DNA of 5,037 nt from an uncultured Gammaproteobacteria bacterium (GTDB lineage: Bacteria; Pseudomonadota; Gammaproteobacteria; UBA9214). The first letter of the stretch is position 1; every line of letters starts with the position of its first letter. The translations under genes and the position numbers were made by a program. Location: assembly GCA_905480065.1 (NCBI GenBank), contig CAJQOV010000048.1:1-5037 (forward strand). The letters are read 5' to 3'. The notes beneath the pieces are model-generated. The model was not told where the DNA came from. It made no database searches and saw only the letters and a program-made list of their open reading frames with translations. This document shows, piece by piece, positions 1 to 5,037 of this stretch.

Positions 1-532
1 CTGCCAGTATGGAAGTCACGTAGGCGACCAGCAGGAAGGGTGAAAATCGTGCCATCAGCGTAGTGAAGGTTTCCGGCGTGAAAATTTCCAGCGAGTAATG
101 AGTGTATCCCAGCAACAGGTAACAGCTGGCAATCAAAAATACTTCCAGCATGGTCATGACCTTGCCGAGGGTGATTGCGCAGGCGATGATGACCAGCAGG
201 TACAGATTGAGTAACGGGCTATCCGAGTGACCGGTATACGACAGGATGACCGTGATAAAGCCGGTCATCGCCCAGGTTTCCATGGCCAGCTTGAGGCGGG
301 TTTCCCAGGCCCGGAAACTGAAATACCGGAACAGCAGGACGAAAGCGCTGTAGCAGACCATGGTCACCACGATGGCATCCGGGTTTTCCAGTGGACCGGT
401 CGGAATGAAGAAATAGAGCATCACCAGGATTAGCAGCAACCACTGCAGTTCAGCGATGCTGCGGGAAAAACTCTTCAGTTCTTCGGATTCGAAACTGTCG
501 TAGATCTGTTCCACGTGTGTTGTCTGGGTCAT
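1..532 (-). CDS. Polytopic membrane protein, N-terminal part; probable sensor module of a signalling protein (partial)
   Basis: This gene reads leftwards and runs off the left edge, so only its first 177 codons are visible. The protein begins MTQTTHVEQIYDSF. The start ATG is at 532-530; an in-frame TAA about 33 bases upstream, with no other ATG, GTG or TTG between, fixes it. No strong Shine-Dalgarno is visible. After a charged, probably cytoplasmic N-terminus (residues 1-27), I see about six hydrophobic segments near residues 28-44, 53-70, 86-100, 107-122, 127-143 and 161-177. Positive charge clusters at 74-81 (RAWETRLK) and around 124, while acidic or polar loops lie at 45-52, 101-105 and 144-157. 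This fits N-in, C-in topology with a cytoplasmic domain to follow. The stretch around residues 104-124 (DSPLLNLYLLVIIACAITLGK) recalls the membrane sensor regions of some gammaproteobacterial GGDEF proteins and sensor kinases. That resemblance is from memory, and the output domain is not in the window. An unrelated membrane protein remains possible. Confidence 0.8.
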   Translation of the reverse strand, partial: MTQTTHVEQIYDSFESEELKSFSRSIAELQWLLLILVMLYFFIPTGPLENPDAIVVTMVCYSAFVLLFRYFSFRAWETRLKLAMETWAMTGFITVILSYTGHSDSPLLNLYLLVIIACAITLGKVMTMLEVFLIASCYLLLGYTHYSLEIFTPETFTTLMARFSPFLLVAYVTSILA

Positions 533-590
533 GGATAGGGGGCCGGTTGTTAACGCTGGTTATATCGACCGGGACAACAGAAATATTAAT

Positions 591-625
591 CTGCCCGGCA
601 TGGCCGCTTGCCGGCACCTGGGCAG
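591..625. repeat. G+C-rich inverted repeat (potential stem-loop)
   Basis: CTGCCCGG (591-598) pairs with CTGGGCAG (618-625) over eight positions, one of them a G-U pair, around a 19-base loop. An alternative stem, CCGGCA (595-600) with TGCCGG (609-614), overlaps it, so two mutually exclusive folds are possible. No T-tract follows on either strand, so it is not a typical intrinsic terminator. Its position between divergent genes suits an operator or a leader structure, but no function is shown. Confidence 0.45.
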
Positions 626-637
626 CCGTGAAACGGC
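625..637. repeat. Perfect 5-bp interrupted palindrome GCCGT-gaa-ACGGC
   Basis: A 13-base element with arms 625-629 and 633-637 and a three-base centre directly abuts the larger dyad. It could be a small hairpin in RNA or half of a protein-binding site. It is short enough to occur by chance. Confidence 0.4.
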
Positions 638-655
638 AATCAATAGATTAATAAA

Positions 656-690
656 TAACAAGTTATAACAAAAACTTACATAATATACCT
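656..690 (+). promoter_or_regulatory. Putative dnaE promoter (AT-rich, weak consensus)
   Basis: The most AT-rich stretch upstream of dnaE contains overlapping -10-like hexamers: CATAAT (679-684), TAATAT (681-686) and TATACC (684-689). No good TTGACA-like -35 box sits at 16-18 bp upstream; the candidates TAACAA (656-661) and ACAAGT (658-663) are poor. A start near 690-696 would give a leader of about 60 bases. The assignment rests on base composition and position, and the exact start is uncertain. Confidence 0.3.
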
Positions 691-716
691 GAGAAACAGA
701 AATATCATTGTTGCCG

Positions 717-726
717 GCTTGCAAGC
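717..726. repeat. 10-bp perfect palindrome GCTTGCAAGC in the dnaE leader
   Basis: A perfect, uninterrupted palindrome lies 27 bases before the dnaE start codon and downstream of the likely promoter. If it binds a protein it would act as a downstream operator. It has no spacer, so it would make a poor RNA hairpin. Chance occurrence cannot be excluded. Confidence 0.35.
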
Positions 727-737
727 GGCGTTTGAAA

Positions 738-743
738 GACGGA
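738..743 (+). promoter_or_regulatory. Weak ribosome binding site of dnaE
   Basis: GACGGA ends 10 bases before the ATG at 754 and is the best purine-rich match to the anti-Shine-Dalgarno sequence. It is imperfect and spaced slightly long, which suggests modest translation initiation. An in-frame TGA at 733-735 rules out starts further upstream. Confidence 0.35.
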
Positions 744-753
744 CACTTTTGCC

Positions 754-3700
754 ATGCCAGCCAGCTTCGTTCACTTGCGCGTTCACACCGAGTATTCCCT
801 GGTCAACGGGACCGTGCGTATCAAACCACTGGTAAAGCAGGTGGCCGATGCGGGCATGCCGGCGGTTGCGGTGACCGACCAGTGCAACCTGTTTTCCATG
901 GTGAAGTTCTATCGCGCCGCCATGGCGCACGGCGTCAAGCCGATTATTGGTGTCGATGTCTGGATTGCCGAGGCGGGTGAAAATGTTGCGCCTTCGAAAC
1001 TGGTATTGCTGTGCAAGTCGCGCGCCGGTTACCTGAACCTGACCCGGCTGGTGTCACGTTCCTACATCGAGGGACAGCACCGTGGGATGCCGACGATCGA
1101 GGCCTGCTGGCTGGATGGCCATTCGGATGGACTGATCGCATTGTCCGGCGGCATGGCAGGAAACATCGGTCGTGCCTTGCTGGCCGGCAAGCCGGGGCTG
1201 GCCGCGGAATTACTGGATGAATGGCAGCGCCTGTTCCCGGACAGTTTTTATCTTGAACTGCAACGTACCGGTCGCAGCGGTGAGCAGGAGTACCTGCACA
1301 AGGCAGTGACGCTGGCCACGCAGAAAGATGTGCCGGTGGTCGCTACCAACGATGTGCATTTTCTCAAGGCCATGGAATTTGTCGCGCACGAGGCACGCGT
1401 ATGCATCAACGAGGGCCGCACCCTGGATGATCCGCGCCGTTCCAAGGCATTCAGTGAACAGCAGTACCTGCGCAGCGCAGAGGAAATGCAGGAACTGTTC
1501 CGTGATATACCGGAAGCACTCGAAAACACCTTGGAAATAGCCCGTCGCTGCAACCTCGAACTGGAACTGGGCAAGAATTACCTGCCGGATTTCCCGATCC
1601 CGGCCGGGGTCAGCATGCAGGAATATTTCCGTATGCAGGCGCAGGAAGGGCTGGAGCATCGTTATGCGCTCATTCTTGCGCAGCAGTCCGGGGATGAAGC
1701 GGAGATACGCCGGCGTTATGGCGAGCGACTGGCGCTTGAAATCGACGTAATTCTCGAAATGGGCTTTCCGGGGTACTTCCTGATCGTCGCGGACTTCATC
1801 AAGTGGGCCAAGGCGAATGGTATCCCGGTGGGTCCGGGTCGTGGTTCCGGTGCCGGTTCACTGGTGGCCTATGCGCTGACCATCACCGATCTCGATCCGA
1901 TCCGTTATGACTTGCTGTTCGAACGATTCCTGAACCCGGAACGTGTGTCGATGCCGGATTTCGATGTGGATTTCTGCATGGAAGGTCGCGATCGTGTGAT
2001 CGACTATGTGGCCGAACGTTATGGCCGGGACAAGGTTTCACAGATCATCACCTACGGTTCGATGGCGGCCAAGGCGGTGGTGCGCGATGTTGGCCGCGTG
2101 CTCGGACACCCGTACGGGTTCATCGACCGTATCGCCAAGTTGATCCCGTTCGAGATCGGCATCACGCTGGACAAGGCGCTGGAGCAGGAGCCGATGCTGG
2201 CGGAACTGTATGACAGTGACGAAGATGTGCAGGGCGTCATCGATCTCGCACGTTCCCTGGAAGGCCTGTCGCGCAATGCCGGCAAACATGCCGGTGGCGT
2301 AGTGATTGCCCCGTCAAAACTGACGGATTTCACGCCGCTGTACTGCGAACAGGGCAGCGAGGGTATCGTCAGTCAGTTCGACAAGGACGACGTGGAAGCA
2401 GTCGGGCTGGTCAAGTTCGACTTTCTTGGCCTGCGCACACTCACCATCATCGACTGGGCACTGAAAACCATCAATGCGCAGCGTGCGCGCGAGCAACTGG
2501 CGCTGATCGATATCATCACCTTGCCGCTCAATGACGAGGCTGCATTTACGCTGCTCAAGGCATCGGCGACCACCGCGGTGTTCCAGCTGGAATCGTCCGG
2601 CATGAAAGACCTGATCCGGCGGCTGCAGCCGGATAGTTTCGAGGATATTGTCGCGCTGGTGGCGCTGTTTCGCCCGGGGCCGTTGCAGTCGGGCATGGTG
2701 GATGACTTCATCGCACGCAAGCATGGCGCGAAGATCACCTATCCGCACCCGGAACTGGAGCCGATTCTGAAACCGACTTACGGCATCATCCTCTACCAGG
2801 AACAGGTGATGCAGATCGCGCAGGTGCTGGCCGGTTACACGCTGGGCGGGGCAGACATGCTGCGCCGTGCCATGGGCAAGAAGAAGCCCGAGGAAATGGC
2901 CAAGCAGCGCGCCATCTTCGTGGATGGTGCGCTGGCACGCGGGGTCGAGGAGGCGGCCGCAACCTATATCTTCGATCTGATGGAGAAGTTTGCCGGTTAT
3001 GGTTTCAACAAGAGCCACTCCGCCGCCTATGCATTGCTGTCCTACCAGACCGCGTGGCTGAAGGCGCATTATCCGGCGGCGTTCATGGCGGCGGTGCTGT
3101 CGGCGGACATGGACAACACCGACAAGGTGGTACACCTGATCGCGGAATGTCGCGACATGAAGCTCAAGGTGGTGCCCCCGGATGTAAATCGCTCTGACTA
3201 TCAGTTTACCGTGCAGTCTGCGCAGACCATCGTGTACGGACTTGGCGCCATCAAGGGAGCCGGCCGTGCCGCGATCGAGGCGCTGCTGGAAGAACGCGTG
3301 GCCTCCGGTAATTTCGCTGACCTGTTTGATTTCTGCCAGCGTATTGACCTGCGCAAGCTGAACCGCCGCGTACTCGATGCGCTGGTGCGGGCCGGTGCGC
3401 TGGACTCGATGGGCGAGACGCGTGCCTCGCACCACGCCAATATCGGCCATGCACTGAAAATGGCCGAACAGCGCAGTCGTGACCTGGATACCGGGCAGAC
3501 CGATCTGTTTGGAGAGAGCGCGGCGGTTGCCGCGCCGCCGCCCGACAAGCAGGTTTTGCCGGAATGGGAAGAGGAGCAACGGCTGCAGGGCGAGATGGAT
3601 GCGCTGGGCCTGTATCTCACCGGACACCCGATCACACGCTATGCAAAGGAACTGGCACATATCATCAGCGGCAAGCTGGCTGACCTGGAAGGTATCGTAG

Positions 3701-4260
3701 CCAGCCTGCCGGCGGTGAGTAACCGGCCGGGGCGGCCCGGCAATGGCGAGCGCGCGGTGACCATTGCCGGCCTGGTGATGAATATGCGCATTCGCAAGAC
3801 CCAGCGCGGTGGCAAGATTGCCTTCCTGACGCTGGACGACAATACTGCGCGGCTCGAGGTGCGGGTGTTTCCGGAAGTGTATGAGCGCTACCAGGCACTG
3901 CTCGGCAAGGACAAGGTGCTGGTGATCCAGGGCGGTTACGGACTGGATGATTACAGCGGCGGCTACCAGGTCACGGCGCAGAGTATCTACGACATCAACC
4001 AGGCGCGTGAGCTGTTTGCGCGGCGGGTGGTGGTGGGTGTCGAGTCAACGCTCGCCGGCAATGGTTTCGTGGGTAGCCTGGCCGACATCCTGCAACCGTT
4101 CCGCAAGGGTCAGTGCCGGGTCTGTATCGATTATGCGGGCGGCGCTGCCAGCGCGCGGGTGGTATTGGGCGAGGACTGGGCGGTACATCCGACCGACGAG
4201 TTGCTGCACCGCCTGCGTGACCTGGCCGGCAAGGACCGTGTGCAGGTGGAGTATGCCTGA
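754..4260 (+). CDS. dnaE: DNA polymerase III subunit alpha (replicative DNA polymerase)
   Basis: This is the catalytic subunit of the replicative polymerase, which extends DNA 5' to 3' in the cytoplasmic holoenzyme, working with the epsilon proofreader, tau and the beta clamp. The gene is complete and unbroken: 1168 codons against 1160 in E. coli. The start is set by an in-frame stop at 733-735 and by the family N-terminus (FVHLRVHTEYS). Domains in order: PHP, about residues 4-280; polymerase palm and fingers, about 285-810, with GPGRGSGAGS at 360-369, PDFDVDF at 401-407 and VKFDFLG at 553-559. The catalytic aspartates should be D404, D406 and D556, matching E. coli D401, D403 and D555. GFNKSHSAAY begins at 750, and helix-hairpin-helix motifs lie around 830-890 (GAIKGAG at 831-837). 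The beta-clamp motif QTDLF is at 915-919, the OB fold at about 1001-1075, and the tau-binding C-terminal domain follows. The PHP site is partly degenerate (R9, N18, Q43), as is common in proteobacterial DnaE. Identification is firm. Confidence 0.98.
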   Translation: MPASFVHLRVHTEYSLVNGTVRIKPLVKQVADAGMPAVAVTDQCNLFSMVKFYRAAMAHGVKPIIGVDVWIAEAGENVAPSKLVLLCKSRAGYLNLTRLVSRSYIEGQHRGMPTIEACWLDGHSDGLIALSGGMAGNIGRALLAGKPGLAAELLDEWQRLFPDSFYLELQRTGRSGEQEYLHKAVTLATQKDVPVVATNDVHFLKAMEFVAHEARVCINEGRTLDDPRRSKAFSEQQYLRSAEEMQELFRDIPEALENTLEIARRCNLELELGKNYLPDFPIPAGVSMQEYFRMQAQEGLEHRYALILAQQSGDEAEIRRRYGERLALEIDVILEMGFPGYFLIVADFIKWAKANGIPVGPGRGSGAGSLVAYALTITDLDPIRYDLLFERFLNPERVSMPDFDVDFCMEGRDRVIDYVAERYGRDKVSQIITYGSMAAKAVVRDVGRVLGHPYGFIDRIAKLIPFEIGITLDKALEQEPMLAELYDSDEDVQGVIDLARSLEGLSRNAGKHAGGVVIAPSKLTDFTPLYCEQGSEGIVSQFDKDDVEAVGLVKFDFLGLRTLTIIDWALKTINAQRAREQLALIDIITLPLNDEAAFTLLKASATTAVFQLESSGMKDLIRRLQPDSFEDIVALVALFRPGPLQSGMVDDFIARKHGAKITYPHPELEPILKPTYGIILYQEQVMQIAQVLAGYTLGGADMLRRAMGKKKPEEMAKQRAIFVDGALARGVEEAAATYIFDLMEKFAGYGFNKSHSAAYALLSYQTAWLKAHYPAAFMAAVLSADMDNTDKVVHLIAECRDMKLKVVPPDVNRSDYQFTVQSAQTIVYGLGAIKGAGRAAIEALLEERVASGNFADLFDFCQRIDLRKLNRRVLDALVRAGALDSMGETRASHHANIGHALKMAEQRSRDLDTGQTDLFGESAAVAAPPPDKQVLPEWEEEQRLQGEMDALGLYLTGHPITRYAKELAHIISGKLADLEGIVASLPAVSNRPGRPGNGERAVTIAGLVMNMRIRKTQRGGKIAFLTLDDNTARLEVRVFPEVYERYQALLGKDKVLVIQGGYGLDDYSGGYQVTAQSIYDINQARELFARRVVVGVESTLAGNGFVGSLADILQPFRKGQCRVCIDYAGGAASARVVLGEDWAVHPTDELLHRLRDLAGKDRVQVEYA
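3496..3510 (+). other. dnaE: Beta-clamp binding motif of DnaE (QTDLF, residues 915-919)
   Basis: QTDLF aligns with the internal QADMF clamp-binding pentapeptide of E. coli DnaE, placed between the helix-hairpin-helix region and the OB fold. It fits the QxxLF clamp-binding consensus well, so the polymerase should attach to the sliding clamp in the usual way. Confidence 0.85.
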
Positions 4261-4280
4261 ACCTGTTGCCGGCCTGACTT

Positions 4281-4299
4281 GTGTCGCTGTGGCCGACAC
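4281..4299. repeat. Small stem-loop between dnaE and accA
   Basis: GTGTCG (4281-4286) and CGACAC (4294-4299) form a perfect 6-bp stem with a seven-base loop, starting 20 bases after the dnaE stop. The following sequence (GTTACCTTAGC) lacks a run of T, so it is not a standard intrinsic terminator. It may be a weak attenuator, an RNA-stability element, or incidental. The 79-bp gap otherwise shows only a poor -10-like CATAAA at 4315-4320 with no matching -35, so read-through from dnaE into accA is plausible. Confidence 0.4.
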
Positions 4300-4339
4300 G
4301 TTACCTTAGCGCAACATAAATTCAGTACACGGACACCTG

Positions 4340-5037
4340 ATGAACCTCAATTTCCTGGACTTTGAACAACCGATCGCCGAACTCGAGGCGAAGATCGATG
4401 AGTTGCGTTACGTTGGCGATGATTCGGAAATCAACATCAACGATGAGGTTGCGCGACTCAAGAGCAAGAGCGAGTCGCTGACCAAGAGCATTTTTTCGAA
4501 GCTGAGTCCGTGGCAGGTCGCGCGTGTCGCACGGCATGAGTCGCGGCCGTACACGATGGACTACCTGGAGATAATCTGTCCGGACTTCCAGGAACTTCAC
4601 GGTGACCGTATGTACGCTGACGATCCGGCGATCATAGGTGGCGTTGGTCGAATCGAAGGACAGTCCGTCATGATTATCGGCCATCAGAAGGGCCGTGATA
4701 CCAAGGAGCGCGTCCGCCGTAACTACGGCATGCCCAAACCCGAAGGCTATCGCAAAGCGCAGCGGCTGATGCGCATGGCCGAGAAGTTTTCCATACCGGT
4801 TGTGACGTTTATCGACACACCCGGCGCGTATCCTGGGGTCGGCGCGGAAGAGCGAGGCCAAAGTGAGGCGATCGCTCATAGCCTGTATCTCATGGCGGGC
4901 CTCAAGACACCGATCGTCAGTGTGGTTATCGGCGAAGGCGGTTCCGGTGGCGCGCTTGCCATCGGCGTTGGAGATCGCCTGTTGATGCTGCAGTATGCGA
5001 TCTATTCGGTTATCTCCCCCGAAGGCTGCGCTTCTAT
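4340..5037 (+). CDS. accA: Acetyl-CoA carboxylase carboxyltransferase subunit alpha (partial, 3' end beyond the window)
   Basis: AccA pairs with AccD to form the carboxyltransferase, which moves the carboxyl group from biotin on AccB to acetyl-CoA, giving malonyl-CoA for fatty acid synthesis in the cytoplasm. The visible 232 codons begin MNLNFLDFEQPIAELEAKID, nearly identical to the E. coli N-terminus. An in-frame TAG at 4307-4309 and the lack of another ATG confirm the start at 4340. Family blocks are intact: GHQKGRDTKE from residue 114, then NYGMPKPEGYRKA, FIDTPGAYPG (157-166), GAEERGQSEAIA, and GEGGSGGALAIG (198-209), whose glycine-rich backbone helps form the oxyanion site in the crotonase-like fold. 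It ends in SPEGCAS at the right edge. About 85-90 residues should be missing compared with the 319-residue E. coli protein. It lies 79 bp after dnaE on the same strand. The ribosome site is weak: GGA at 4331-4333, six bases before the ATG. Confidence 0.97.
   Translation, partial: MNLNFLDFEQPIAELEAKIDELRYVGDDSEININDEVARLKSKSESLTKSIFSKLSPWQVARVARHESRPYTMDYLEIICPDFQELHGDRMYADDPAIIGGVGRIEGQSVMIIGHQKGRDTKERVRRNYGMPKPEGYRKAQRLMRMAEKFSIPVVTFIDTPGAYPGVGAEERGQSEAIAHSLYLMAGLKTPIVSVVIGEGGSGGALAIGVGDRLLMLQYAIYSVISPEGCAS

Larger units (their letters stand above)
533..753. promoter_or_regulatory. Divergent intergenic region between the membrane-protein gene and dnaE
   Basis: This 221-bp gap separates two divergently transcribed genes, so it should hold the promoters of both. 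It falls into blocks: a mixed part next to the membrane-protein start, a G+C-rich dyad block at about 591-637, an AT-rich block at about 638-690, and a G+C-richer dnaE leader at about 711-753. I see no convincing small gene here. No clear consensus -35/-10 pair is visible for the leftward gene. Weak -10-like sequences on the minus strand lie near 584-590 and 559-565. Confidence 0.6.

Noticed and set aside
219..443. Short open frames on both strands inside the membrane-protein gene.
   Set aside because: They overlap a continuous 177-codon frame with clear membrane-helix character and a well-bounded start, and their own translations look like no protein family.
661..690. Possible DnaA box (TTATAACAA, 663-671) near dnaE, suggesting an origin.
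   Set aside because: It matches TTATNCACA poorly, there is only one copy, and no dnaA, dnaN or gidA neighbour is present.
2314..3660. A 448-codon open frame on the minus strand inside dnaE.
   Set aside because: It lies wholly antisense to the well-conserved polymerase and finger regions of dnaE. The translation is rich in H, R, Q and L with no recognisable domain, as expected from the antisense of a G+C-rich coding sequence. It is a shadow frame.
4281..4310. Intrinsic terminator after dnaE.
   Set aside because: The stem is only 6 bp and the sequence after it is not a T-tract, so it is listed only as a stem-loop.
4322..4879. A 185-codon open frame on the minus strand over the start of accA.
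   Set aside because: It is antisense to the strongly conserved accA reading frame and has no recognisable motif or ribosome site.

Overview
This is an ordinary housekeeping segment of a proteobacterial chromosome, most likely from a gammaproteobacterium. The evidence is a DnaE-type replicative polymerase that I could align by eye with E. coli DnaE over nearly its whole length. It is followed directly by accA, the order also known from E. coli. The genes are G+C-rich and the one long intergenic region is partly AT-rich. The species cannot be named from the sequence.

Layout: positions 1-532 (minus strand) hold the first 177 codons of an integral membrane protein with about six hydrophobic segments. 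It looks like the membrane sensor half of a signalling protein, possibly a diguanylate cyclase or histidine kinase, but the output domain lies outside the window. Positions 533-753 are a divergent intergenic region with a G+C-rich dyad, a small perfect hairpin, an AT-rich stretch that probably carries the dnaE promoter, and a 10-bp palindrome in the dnaE leader. Positions 754-4260 (plus) are a complete, intact dnaE of 1168 codons with the catalytic aspartates, the clamp-binding motif and the OB fold. Positions 4261-4339 are a 79-bp gap with a small stem-loop. From 4340 to the right edge (plus) is the first 232 codons of accA, cut by the window end.

Functionally, dnaE (chromosome replication) and accA (first committed step of fatty acid synthesis) are adjacent, co-oriented essential genes and may be partly co-transcribed. 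The divergent membrane protein is separate, although it shares the upstream regulatory region.

I found no mobile element, CRISPR array, tRNA or rRNA gene, and no sign of an undescribed system. The points most worth a second look are the identity of the truncated sensor, the dyad structures in the divergent promoter region, and the partial loss of PHP metal ligands in DnaE.
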